Counted from the stretch's first letter, positions 1 through 9,161 are shown. The stretch: 16,132 nucleotides of DNA from Phoronis ovalis (GCA_028565635.1 JAOXYB010024737.1:1-16132), one strand, 5' to 3'. Notes: generated by a model from the sequence alone, not told the origin. Program-made: numbers and translations.

Positions 1-188
1 TAAACAATATTGAAAATTATCACGTGAAAGACGATACCAATGCTGTGTATCCTATAGATAGGATAAACAGCAAAAATTCCTCTTCAAAATGTATTGCATA
101 ATTATTTTAAAAAGGGTACACAATCATATGTTTCTTACACTGAAGCTTTTTCCAAGACTGTGTTAGTATTAACATACCTTATACTTAC

Positions 189-690
189 CAAAATCTGCAG
201 CAATTTTTTCACCTGTCCATAGGGCTAATTCTTGAGGAGGTTGGAATCTTAATTGACCGACTGGAGGTTGAGCAAAAGGAATACCCAGAAATGCATTCAC
301 TGGTATTTCACTGTCATTTGAATAAACTTCTTTTCCTCGCACCGTTGTACCAGTAGCAGCTAAATGGACAACAGGACAAGGACTGGATGACTTTGTAGAC
401 ATCTCTTGATTGTAGCTTATTATGTTTTGAATTCCTATATTATGGCACCTAGTTCTTTTAACTTTTGCCTCTGGCACAAATCTGGTACACGTTGACAAAT
501 TGCTTGGAAAGCTGTCTGTGTTAACTGCTGGTGCATGAAAAGAATCACAGAAAATAGAAAGAAACTGAAAATTTCTTGTACGGTAAAATACTTTACTCAT
601 TACTTCAACTACAGCGACGAGAACCACATTATTGTCTTCTTTTATCTCCTTATCCATATAATTAACAAAACATATCAATTCCCACGGCAG
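189..690 (-). CDS. Type-B carboxylesterase, N-terminal exon (partial gene)
   Basis: This single exon encodes the start of an alpha/beta-hydrolase of the carboxylesterase/cholinesterase family, enzymes that hydrolyse carboxyl esters. The diagnostic stretch is near its 3' end: VVHLAATGTTVRGKEV, then AFLGIPFAQPPVGQLRF and a WTGEK segment, the usual N-terminal strand pattern of the family. The catalytic serine, glutamate and histidine would lie in later exons, left of base 1. The exon ends at 189 with a clean donor (G|GTAAGT, phase 1). Upstream there is a good acceptor at 692-691 after a pyrimidine tract. Possible starts are ATGs at 657, 600 and 402. The one at 402 (MSTKSSSPCPVV) begins just before the conserved part and would give a protein with no signal peptide. 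Residues before it have no family resemblance and may be 5' UTR. Family call is firm; substrate and exact start are not. Confidence 0.82.
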
Positions 691-714
691 CTGTAAAGAA
701 AAATATGTTTCCAT

Positions 715-2187
715 TATTAATCTAAATTATTAAATGGGGTTTATTGATTTTAGAAGCATCAAGATAAATCAAGACTAATTAGCAGAGACAATGATGTACT
801 AAATTTCTAACAATACATGTTGCTGATAAGACAGCCAATAAGATCATGTGTCAAAAATGTGCTCCTACTACTACAGCGAATCCACATTTTTAAATACATA
901 GCATCTTTTTAAAAAAACAATAATATCAGAATTGGAAGTTGAATGTATTATATTTCTACAATTCTTAATAAAAACTCCTACATGCTGTTATTTAATTTTT
1001 GAGCTTCAGCAGTAGGCGTTCTACTAGAGGGAGTTTCTTTAATATTTTATAATTTACTATCAGTTGATCAGCATAACAAACGAAAATAGAAAAAAGTTAG
1101 GAAGTAGGTGCGAATAGAAAAGTTGCAAATTGGCACTTATTACACAGGGTCCCACACAACTGGGGTACTTTACAAAATTATTAGGAATGTGCGGTCAAAC
1201 CATATCCTCTTAACTTCTTTTTGGCCTTCAAAAAAAAATTGTTTGCTTAATTAACTTTTGCTTGCTAAAAAAAAACAATAGCTATAGTTCTGTGTGTTCG
1301 TAAGACACATACCTGTTTGCTAAGAATGAAAAAAACCTGGTTTGAAGTAAAAAAATTGGATTCATTCGGCTGATTTGGTGAAAAACCAAGAGCCACTTAG
1401 TAGATCAAAAAATTGTATCCACTCTTTTCAGGGGCGTGGCTACCGCAAAGCTGGGCCTGCACATAATATTAGCATTGTTTTAGAAAAAAATTTCTATGTG
1501 AATGCCTTATAGCTACTTTACTTCAGTTAGGCACTGCCATTTCCAAAGTACAAAAAATCGTGAACAAATAAAGATTCCAGTGAATATTACAGCTAGTGCA
1601 CACACTTTCTTTGCACAGGATCTTAGTAGAGTTACATATGACCTAAAATGAAGAAATTAAACTTTTTGCGATAAACTGTTTTAAAAAATCACCAGACAGT
1701 GCAGAAAAGCATCCTATTAGTTTGGCATCTACGCAAATACGAATGTAAGAACGGCGCCGTTTGTTTACGGAGTCAGACTTGCAGCACACAGGAAGATGCT
1801 ACCCTACCCAGATATAGGAGAATCAACATCAAATGCATTTCACAAAATCGGTAGTTCTATCTGGAATTTATTTTTTTTTAAATGGAGCGATACATCTATG
1901 TCAGCTATTTTAGCTAAAATAAACGGGTCGAACTGATCCTAATTTTCTTCACAATATATGTTTATTCTCTTTATTTATTTGTAACATTACAAGCACAAAA
2001 TGCCCAGTAGGGTATCGAGTTGCGTAAATAATTTTCCGGTTACTGTCGGAAGCACCCAAAGAGTCTGTTCCCCAGACCATTCTGTCTGGCTGGCAAACCT
2101 TAAATATGTGATCTGCCTGGCAAGGAGGAAGAGATTCTAATTTCTAAAATAACTGATTTATTTAAGCATTAACAATATTTTTTTCAC
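715..2187. other. Gene-free AT-rich stretch
   Basis: I see no supportable exon on either strand. There are short A-runs and scattered fragments that look like old repeat debris, such as the GC-richer piece near 1430-1460. An AAAAACCAAGA-type string near 1382 recurs near 2822. This is probably the upstream intron or 5' flank of the minus-strand esterase gene. Confidence 0.5.
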
Positions 2188-2195
2188 AATTTCAG

Positions 2196-2303
2196 CTGGT
2201 ATAGCTGTGATTATTTCAGCTGGCAGATACAGCTATGCCGCATATTCACAAAGTTCAGATGAGATTATTTCAGCTGGCAGATACAGCTTTGCAGCATATT
2301 CAG
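2196..2303 (+). CDS. Candidate exon A (uncertain)
   Basis: This 108-nt block follows a strong pyrimidine-rich acceptor (TTTTTTCACAATTTCAG) and ends at a consensus donor (TTCAG|GTGACT). Only one frame is open, and it contains an 18-residue unit that occurs twice (IISAGRYS...AAYS). The block would enter in phase 1 and leave in phase 1, which fits candidate exon B at 3833. I do not recognise the peptide. Because the open frame coincides with a 54-bp tandem duplication, a multiple of three, it may be non-coding. Low confidence. Confidence 0.22.
2209..2302 (+). repeat. 54-bp tandem duplication
   Basis: GATTATTTCAGCTGGCAGAT begins at 2209 and again at 2263. The first 40 bases of the two units differ at only two positions. 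A partial third unit (AATTTCAGCTGG) precedes them at 2188. Each unit carries a splice-acceptor-like TTTCAG, so the duplication copies a potential splice site. Confidence 0.85.
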
Positions 2304-2866
2304 GTGACTGGCAAATTAAAAAAATCAGCTTGCAGGTGAATGGGGAACAGATATTGGCTTCCAAGCTACACCAGCAAATGGTTTATCTAAGTATGAAACA
2401 TGTAAAAAATATGTTGGTTTTGCTATATAACCCCCCAAAAAAATTTTCCTCATTGGATGCTTCTGTTACTGTAAATGTTACTTGCATTACATTTCTTCTT
2501 CATTCACTTTTTGAAGCCTATCTACATATCATGTTGCTTGCTCATAAAGGGATACTGATTTTGTAGTCAAATGAAATTTGATGACTTGAGGCAATGTTTA
2601 CCATTTTGTACACCAAAATAGTCAGCAACTTTATGACATATAGGTGTTAAATAGCTTCAAAACTCACCAAAGACCATGATTTGCATTCTAAATTTCAAAA
2701 AAATTCCGGGGGGCATACCACGGCTCAAAGTTCACTTCTGTCTGTACATTAAAACAAGGCTATAGCTATGCCCCTGCTTTTAATTTGATCAAAAACCGGA
2801 TCAACTCTGCTAATTCAATCAAAAACCAAGACCCACTGAAGCCGCACAAAAAGGCGCTGCATGGAC
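2304..2866. other. Non-coding stretch
   Basis: There is no convincing gene here. The open frame that continues from the 54-bp repeat to 2566 has no ATG start and no family resemblance. The string AAATTCCGGGGGGCATACCA near 2700 resembles the GC-rich end of a dispersed element, but I could not find a partner end. Confidence 0.45.
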
Positions 2867-2874
2867 GCCTGATT
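2867..2874 (+). repeat. 8-bp target-site duplication, left copy
   Basis: GCCTGATT here is repeated exactly at 3276-3283, immediately outside the two inverted ends of the element at 2875-3275. Confidence 0.8.
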
Positions 2875-3275
2875 CCCGGGGGGTACTCATGGTTTTTTGA
2901 ATACGGGTACACATGTATATGTGCCGCGGAACCCAATCCAAAATTTTAGCTTGCGTATAGCAAACTGAAACCAAATTTTTTGAAATATAAGGGTAGCAAT
3001 CCAAAATTTGTGAAATATAAGGTTAGCAATCCAAAATTTTAAAATATTTGAGTAGCAACCCATTTTTACGCAAACTGACTGATACAAACCAAATTAAAAA
3101 AATTGTTTTATGGATACAAACCTAAAATTAATCCAAATTATTTGCTGTAAACAGCGGCCAGGTAGCAATCCAAATTTTTGAATTTCGTTACGGTAGCAAT
3201 CCAAAAAAATACAGTAAGAAGTATACAATCCAAATCCAAAATTTTCAACTGGGCTATACCTTGAGTATCCCCGGG
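2875..3275. mobile_element. hAT-like MITE, 401 bp
   Basis: This is a non-autonomous DNA transposon. The left end reads CCCGGGGGGTACTCATGG. The right end, read on the other strand from 3275, is CCCGGGGATACTCAAGG, so the ends are short, slightly diverged inverted repeats. An exact 8-bp duplication, GCCTGATT, flanks the element, the length typical of hAT-superfamily insertion. The interior holds about seven degenerate copies of a GTAGCAATCCAAAATTTT-type unit, at about 2932, 2995, 3024, 3052, 3163, 3194 and 3226. It encodes no transposase. Minus-strand open frames here (rich in WIATLIF-like repeats) are a by-product of the unit. Assignment to hAT rests on duplication length only. Confidence 0.78.
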
Positions 3276-3283
3276 GCCTGATT
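3276..3283 (+). repeat. 8-bp target-site duplication, right copy
   Basis: GCCTGATT, an exact copy of 2867-2874. Confidence 0.8.
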
Positions 3284-3832
3284 ACCCCTCCCCCAGGGTC
3301 GCACAATTAGATAAGACGTCACCAGAGCATGTCAAATTCGAGAACTTTACTTTTAGTTTTAACTTTTAGCCATAGGCCTCCTGGGATCCCTGGGATCTCG
3401 CCTGGGGTCAAAGATTGAACTCTTCAGATTCCGACTGTTTATTCTGAAATCCAACCAATTGACTGTATTAAGTGTAAGTAACACACATTTTTAGACATGG
3501 TTCGAAAATAACGGCGATTAAATCAATACCTGATTAATATGTGGAGGTATTAGCAGTAGCTTACAATCTAGTAAATTAAATCCCTGGGGAGTGGATCGAA
3601 TAATCACCAAACAAAAACAACACACAGAAATACAGGTTGTTGTTCTCTATAAAATTGATACTCGAGGACAACAGTGAGCAAACATAAAAATAACTTTAAT
3701 TTTGTAAGCGGTGAAATTATCTTACAATCGTAACATTTATTTATTATAGGAATACATTTATTTATTTTGGAAATGTTTATTTTTAATCAGCTTCAGAATA
3801 TTTTTTGGCCAAATCGATCTTCATTCTTGCAG
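3284..3832. other. Non-coding stretch
   Basis: I see no gene. A short direct repeat, CTGGGATC, lies near 3380. Around 3735-3785 there is an AT-rich run with several TTTATT words. The stretch ends in a pyrimidine-rich acceptor-like sequence just before 3833. Confidence 0.45.
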
Positions 3833-3906
3833 GTAACTCGGCACTGTCAGTACTTCCGTTTGAAATGACAGGAGCGCTGTCTGATCGTTTGTACATGAAT
3901 TTGCAG
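3833..3906 (+). CDS. Candidate exon B (uncertain)
   Basis: This 74-nt block lies between a good acceptor (TCATTCTTGCAG) and a good donor (TTGCAG|GTGAAT). One frame of the three is open: NSALSVLPFEMTGALSDRLY followed by MNLQ. It starts in phase 1, which fits candidate exon A, and ends in phase 0, which fits both candidate exon C at 4905 and the zinc-finger exon at 5057. It contains an ATG at 3865, so it could supply an alternative N-terminus for the downstream transcription factor. I do not recognise the peptide. The splice signals are the main support. Confidence 0.35.
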
Positions 3907-4325
3907 GTGAATATTGCAGATTTTAGATACGTGTTTTTCTGTGCAACTGATTTATAATGTTCTCTTTTACCAGTTGAAAATGCATAATTTTCGTCTAAGC
4001 ATATAGTAAATACTCCAAATTTTGTTTAAACATGACCCAGATTTCGGATCTTTTGTGTTGTTCCTTTTAGTTTTAGTAATTAGTATTAGTAATACTCAGT
4101 AATAGTAATACTGTAATTGACTAATATTATTAGTTATTACATTCACATTCTGTTTCTCGGGCTCAGTGTATCCACGATTGTATAGAATATTCAACTATTC
4201 ATTTGTTTGTTTTGTTACATTCAATACTAATAGTAATAAGTATTACTATTATGAATATTATACTGTTGAATTACTACACTAGAAGTATATCAATTCCAGA
4301 TATGTTGACAGTTTACTAGCATGCT
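3907..4325. other. AT-rich stretch with self-complementary words
   Basis: No coding signal is visible. A perfect hairpin-forming palindrome sits at 4229-4250: ten bases, AATAGTAATA, then AG, then their complement. The word AATAGTAATACT at 4101-4112 is complementary to 4239-4250. This could be a decayed AT-rich MITE or simple-sequence drift; boundaries are not clear. Confidence 0.45.
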
Positions 4326-4334
4326 ATACTAGCT
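4326..4334 (+). repeat. 9-bp target-site duplication, left copy
   Basis: ATACTAGCT here is repeated exactly at 4679-4687, directly outside the inverted repeats of the element at 4335-4678. Confidence 0.9.
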
Positions 4335-4678
4335 TAGTCCTGCAAGCATGACCCTACTATGGACAGCCTACGGCTTGTCCGTAGGGTCATGACCACCTCA
4401 TATCTCAAACCAGCCGAAGTTCGAAAACATTTACTTTCTTAATTAAATAAATGAATTCGACCTAAATTTTTGCTTCTGTCTATTCCTTGACTATTCCGCT
4501 GCTTATACCACCGTATCTAGATAACTTAATAAAAAATTTAACAGCACATCAGCATAGAATTATTCTATTGTGTATATGTGAAGGCTAGTTGAACTTCGGC
4601 TGGTTTGAGATATGAGGTGGTCAGGACCCTACGGACAAGCCGTAGGCTATCCATAGTAGGGTCATGCTTGCAGGACTA
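4335..4678. mobile_element. Mutator-like MITE with long inverted repeats, 344 bp
   Basis: The two arms, 4335-4422 and 4591-4678, are 88 bp each and inverted. I count two mismatches (86 of 88 identical). They begin TAGTCCTGCAAGCATGACCC. An exact 9-bp duplication, ATACTAGCT, flanks the element. Long terminal repeats with a 9-bp duplication are the hallmark of the Mutator (MULE) superfamily. The 168-bp centre is AT-rich and has no open frame, so the element needs a transposase from elsewhere. Each arm also contains its own small hairpin, CCTACGG-CTTGT-CCGTAGG. Near-identity of the arms suggests a fairly recent insertion. It sits between candidate exons B and C, in what would be an intron. Confidence 0.9.
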
Positions 4679-4687
4679 ATACTAGCT
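4679..4687 (+). repeat. 9-bp target-site duplication, right copy
   Basis: ATACTAGCT, an exact copy of 4326-4334. Confidence 0.9.
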
Positions 4688-4904
4688 AAGACAGCAAGAC
4701 AGTACATAAATAATTAATAGTATAGAATATAATATCGGAAACGTTAAACGGCATTTGTACGGGATATGGCTTTTCTTGTTTTAATAAAATGCAGTTTTGA
4801 AGATTTTATGTCCTATGGGGTAGTCTATATATCCATCATTCTACATTCAAGAATGCAGATCACTTTTTTACGATAATTTTTATTTCACTTTTTGCAATTT
4901 TTAG

Positions 4905-4979
4905 GCTCACAACAAATATGACATGTTGAAACTTACAGTTGAAGAATGTGCTGCTGAAGAGAATGTCAATTGTCAATAG
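4905..4979 (+). CDS. Candidate exon C with in-frame stop (uncertain)
   Basis: A pyrimidine-rich acceptor (TTTTTGCAATTTTTAG) ends at 4904. Read in the phase left by candidate exon B, the block gives AHNKYDMLKLTVEECAAEEN, then VNCQ and a TAG at 4977-4979. It could be the last exon of a short unknown gene, an alternative exon that truncates the transcription-factor transcript, or 5' UTR. No good donor or poly(A) signal follows before the zinc-finger exon. I do not recognise the peptide. Confidence 0.25.
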   Translation, partial: AHNKYDMLKLTVEECAAEENVNCQ

Positions 4980-5056
4980 CAATTATAACTGTAGGCTAAC
5001 ACCAAAACTAGAATTTCTAGCTGCTGTGTTTTCTTTGTCTCAACCATGTCTTGCAG

Positions 5057-5339
5057 TATGCCAATGTGATTAAAAAAGAAATCATGTCTTCCAACGATAA
5101 TGAATTCAAATTGGAAAAAGTGTCCAAAATATCTGAATTGAATAAACAAGTCTCTGTCACACCATTCAGTATTCATCGATGCCAAAGATGTAACTTTACT
5201 ACGCCATATTACTCATTATATAGAAATCATTTGAAACAACACCGTATAAGACTAAATACAAAAACATATAAATGTTCAGACTGTGGGTTTGTTACGATGA
5301 GCAGGAATGCCTTCATAAGTCACAGAAGAGACCACACAG
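5057..5339 (+). CDS. Ikaros/Hunchback-like C2H2 factor, first finger exon
   Basis: This exon encodes fingers 1 and 2 of the transcription factor continued at 5908. The acceptor is CATGTCTTGCAG, ending at 5056. The first ATG in frame is at 5084 (MSSNDNEF), which I use as residue 1. The frame is open back to the acceptor (YANVIKKEI), so the protein may start in an upstream exon. Finger 1 uses C33, C36, H49 and H53; finger 2 uses C64, C67, H80 and H84, both with standard C-x2-C-x12-H-x3-H spacing. The linker between them is not of the TGEKP type. The exon ends with donor CACACAG|GTAATT at 5339, splitting a glycine codon (phase 1). If the 5' extension is translated, IKKE forms an extra SUMO-type site. 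Confidence 0.88.
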
Positions 5340-5907
5340 GTAATTATTCCCATAAGTGCTAATTCATGTCTTGTTTGCTTAAAAATGTACTTTGGTCAAC
5401 TGTCAATTTGAAGTTACAATGAGCCCATTATCTTGCTTGAATAATGGTAAATACACTGTTCGTAATGCGCATCGACTATTTATATGGACTAGGTGACGTT
5501 AGAGGTCTCAAACTCGATCAAACCCTTAATTCTGTGTTTTATGAAGAATAAACTGTGCTAGAACTACACTGTTACTCGTTCACAAAGTGTGGCACTCTGG
5601 GTACATGTAGGTTCAACTGGTGCCGCATCCAAGTGCATGCAAAAAGTCTACTATTTGGTTGTGATAACAGAACTGATTGCATTACATATGAACTGCAGTG
5701 TTCACAATAAACTGTTTAAGCTCCCACGCACCCCATCCAGTTCACATTTCTCCCTCCTATCAACCATTTTTTCACTTTTGTTCGTAGTAAATACAATATT
5801 TAGGTATTTGTTAACTTGTGTTGAAAAACTACCATTCTTAATTGTATAGAACTGTGCATCTCCTTGTAGTTCAAGGGCCTCTACATATTATCCATTCTAA
5901 ATTTCAG
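5340..5907 (+). other. Intron of the zinc-finger gene
   Basis: This 568-bp GT-AG intron interrupts the linker between fingers 2 and 3. The short open frame at 5589-5849 has no family resemblance and is taken as chance. Confidence 0.85.
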
Positions 5908-7175
5908 GTACCACACCATATCAATGTTCCGTGTGTAAAAAATATTTTGCACAATCGTCGACACTGACCCGTCATCAAAAAATGCTACATGGTGAAATCA
6001 GGCGTTATGCTTGCCTCTTCTGTCCATTTGTTGCCCATTATCACCACGTCTTACAAGCTCATATGGCAAGTAAGCATGCACAAGCATTGGTGTCAGCCAA
6101 CAGAGCTTTACCAGACGGTGTTAACACACAACTACAAGCATACAGAGAATCTGTGAATGATTCAGCTAGTACTGTGACTTCAAATATGAATAATAACATT
6201 TGGTCAGAACAGATCCTATCCAATGAGATTAAAGATGAGCCACAAAGTCCGCCAATTTTGGAGAGAGAATGCGACTCTCCCTTGAATTTGTCGAGCAGTT
6301 CCATACAACAAGAACACCACAGTGAGAGAGATGTCACAAACCTGTCTCCAAACACGTCAATCGGTACTTCTTTACTGAGTCCTCTTCCAGCTACTAACCA
6401 AAGAAACTTATTTAACAGTCCTACGTTCCCATTCATACCAAATATGGCCCAAATGTGGTACGCTAGTCAAAGCATTGCAAATATGCAGAGAGCAGCTACT
6501 GGCTTAATTCCACCAACATCTAGTTTATTATCAAGCATAGCCGCTGCTAATATTTTACACCAAAGTGCGGCAACTGCTGCAAATAAATGTGAAGATGACG
6601 ATTCAGCAAACGAAGACAACTCCAGTGAAAACCAAAATACTAATGTACCCGAAGAGGTACAAGAATCTAGTCAAAATTGCATCAATCAAGGATCTGTCAA
6701 TTCATTCCTTGCGGCATCTACTACCATTAGAAAGTCTGGTGATTGTGTAGAAAATAGTAAATATGCCCAGTCTGCTACTGTAACTGCTGGCAGTTCTAAA
6801 CTAGATACTACACAAATCCAGTCTACTGCTGTGGCTGTGACCGCTGATAGTGTTTTAAGTCCAAAACGAAAACGATATCTGTCTGCTGAATCGTGTAGTG
6901 GAAAGATGGATACAATCCCGCAGCAGTCACCTTCTGTTGGAACTTCACAGTCTCCAAACGAACGATTTTCTGATGAGGCAGTGTTACACAGTTTAATCAC
7001 CCGAGGACATTTGTTCAAGTGTGACCATTGCGGTATTTATTTTGCGGAATACGCCATGTATTTGTTGCATAATAGTCAACATAGTGCTGACGAGGCCTTT
7101 AAATGCAATTTCTGTCAACGAAGATGTTTGGATCGCTTTGATTTTATGTCTCATTTTATGCAGTATCATCAGTGA
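5908..7175 (+). CDS. Ikaros/Hunchback-like C2H2 factor, main exon
   Basis: Spliced to the previous exon, this gives a protein of about 507 residues, a nuclear DNA-binding regulator. The join restores TGTTPYQC, a TGEKPY-type linker into finger 3 (C92, C95, H108, H113). Finger 4 uses C121, C124, H137 and H142. A long Ser/Thr/Asn-rich middle carries IKDE at 193-196, a SUMO consensus, and PLNLS at 210-214, a CtBP-type co-repressor motif. A basic PKRKR at 404-408 could be a nuclear localisation signal. Two C-terminal fingers (C457, C460, H473, H477; C485, C488, H501, H506) read CDHCGIYFAEYAMYLLH and CNFCQRRCLDRFDFMSH, closely like the dimerisation fingers of Ikaros, Pegasus and Hunchback. The four-plus-two plan supports the family call; Ikaros versus Hunchback is unresolved. 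It ends TGA at 7175. Confidence 0.92.
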
Positions 7176-7269
7176 AGTATTTTAAATAAGATTTAGTCAA
7201 AAACTGAATAATATTTTAGACAAAACTAAATTGTATTTGAGATGCTTTTCACTGAATTGATGCGCATCA

Positions 7270-7275
7270 AATAAA
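7270..7275 (+). terminator. Poly(A) signal of the zinc-finger gene
   Basis: AATAAA occurs 95 bases after the TGA of the zinc-finger gene, a usual distance for a short 3' UTR. No cleavage site can be fixed from sequence alone. Confidence 0.65.
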
Positions 7276-9053
7276 CATTTATGCCGATACCAGTAGTTAA
7301 AGTTCTTTGTAGTTCTTGTTGAGCTGTATCAAAATATTGGTTTGCATTTATTTTCAAAATATCAATTTTCATTTACAATATTGTAACTCGTTTAGTCTGC
7401 TGATTAATGTTTATTTAGAGCAGCTTCACTACAAGTATCATGGCTTGCAATTCTTTAACACGATATGCCACCTGCTTTGTTTTTCCTGCAATGCCGACTT
7501 AAGCAATCATTCAGTATTTCATCTTATTTCAACATGGCCACATTGCTAGTTATTTAAGTTTATAGGCTGATATATTATATTACACTAATACTAAAGGTGC
7601 TTATTTCGGTCCCACTACTTGTTTCAAGGGACAAATTTTGGTCACATGACATCTTGTGTATAGGCCAGTTTTATTGGTCCTTTATATTTAGTTCTTTCAA
7701 GTAAAATGGATAAACTCTGATATTAAAGCGAAATGTATGTAGATAAGTGAAATGGTCACGACTTCTTGAGTTTTATTGGTCCTTTACATTTAATACTTTT
7801 AAGTAAACATGGATAAACCCAGATATTAAAGTGAAATGTATGTAGATAAGTGAAATGTATGTAGATATTAAGTGAAATGTATGCAATTTTGAAAACAGTC
7901 CAGCCACAATCACATTCAGTTTGTAAAACATAATATGCTGAACATTCCACCTAGGTGCATGATATTCAAATTTAATATTTGGCACTGTGGATTGGTCAAT
8001 CACATTTGCTTCGTCATGAACTTAGTTTTTTTGATAATCATACCATAAAGTACAACAAATACGAGAGCCTTTTGTTCATTAAAAGTAAATTTTTTAATTG
8101 TGCTTTAGCCAAATTCCGGAGAATCTGCCATGACCAATAGTATTATTTTCCAACTAAAGATTATTTTATGAACCAAATAATCGATGTATTTTAGTATGTT
8201 CTTTTTAGTATGATGTATATGTAGCCAATTAATGTTAAATTACTATGTGTATACTAGAATACTAGTATAAAAATATATATGTTATATGTTAACATTTGTA
8301 GAAATATATAAATTTGTACTTTTACGTTTTATATTTACCAGTTTTAGAAAAATATAAAATTTAGTTTATGATACACATATTTAATTTTTTATCATCAGAA
8401 ACACAGCGTATTATCATTTTCAAATGTGCGATAATTCAAATACATATGAATGAAACAGTATCCCTTCTAACACTAACAAGCCTATTAATTAAACATCACT
8501 AATTATCACTTCCACTTTTATTGAAAAAAATAAAATCTGACCAAAGGGCTTGCAACTAGCTGTGTTAATTACCATCATGCTGTTACCTGAAGAGTTCAAA
8601 CAATACCTCAAAATGCAATATTCCATGGTTAAACATGGCTGGTATACATTGATATTTTTAGAAATTCTATTTAACAAGTAAATGCACAAAACCAAATAGT
8701 CTAAGCAACTGTTTCGATTGGATAATAATGTTAAGTGTCAATAAAACAGTGGACATCCAATTATACAAGTGAGCTAGATTGTATGCAAATGTGAATTAAC
8801 ATGGACTCAGTTTCCTTTGTATATTTATTAAGACTATTTTGATTAATTACATATTTATGAAGCTCCTTTCAAATTTATTAATATTTGATTAACACACTTT
8901 GTATTCTTACCTACCTAAAAGCAATGTTGTTCGCATTTCTAATATACTAACACAGTAATTCCAGTAGTCAAAACAGAGGAATTACAAGAATTATTCGGAT
9001 TTTTTTCTACAATTTTTTTTGCCCGATATTACAACTGAAAACTTGATTTTACA
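7276..9053. other. Convergent intergenic region
   Basis: About 1.8 kb between the 3' ends of two convergent genes. I see no supportable exon or RNA gene. Beyond the tandem duplication at 7667-7858, it is very AT-rich, especially 8200-8380, with TATATA runs and short palindromes such as ACTAGAATACTAGT. Confidence 0.6.
7667..7882 (+). repeat. 102-bp tandem duplication with a short array
   Basis: AGTTTTATTGGTCCTTTA begins at 7667 and, with one change, at 7769. The units run in parallel through GATATTAAAG and GAAATGTATGTAGATAAGTG, with scattered substitutions and a small insertion. At the end of the second unit, GTGAAATGTATG is iterated at 7831, 7850 and 7872 (spacings 19 and 22), as if slippage continued there. 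Confidence 0.85.
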
Positions 9054-9059
9054 TTTATT
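9054..9059 (-). terminator. Poly(A) signal of the immunophilin gene
   Basis: TTTATT on the plus strand is AATAAA on the minus strand, about 100 bases after the immunophilin stop codon at 9162-9164. Confidence 0.6.
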
Positions 9060-9161
9060 TTATATCCTATCACTTCTTGCTAACCTCGTGTAGGTAGTAA
9101 CTATGACAGAATGATACATGTACATGTACTTTGACATTCAAAAATACAATGACAAAGAATA

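Noticed and set aside
2207-2566. 119-residue plus-strand open frame
   Set aside because: It starts with GTG rather than ATG, and after the 54-bp repeats it loses any coding character. Only the part to 2303 is kept, as a weak exon candidate.
2819-3306. Three overlapping minus-strand open frames with WIATLIF-type repeats
   Set aside because: They are produced by the AATCCAAAATTTT repeat unit of the hAT-like element and lack family resemblance.
4973-5185. Minus-strand open frame across the first zinc-finger exon
   Set aside because: Antisense shadow of the C2H2 exon.
5589-5849. 86-residue plus-strand open frame
   Set aside because: It lies wholly in the intron between fingers 2 and 3 and has no recognisable features.
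6059-7018. Overlapping frames in the zinc-finger exon (minus 6059-6436, plus 6565-6750, minus 6686-7018)
   Set aside because: Shadows of the main coding frame, which has fingers and motifs.
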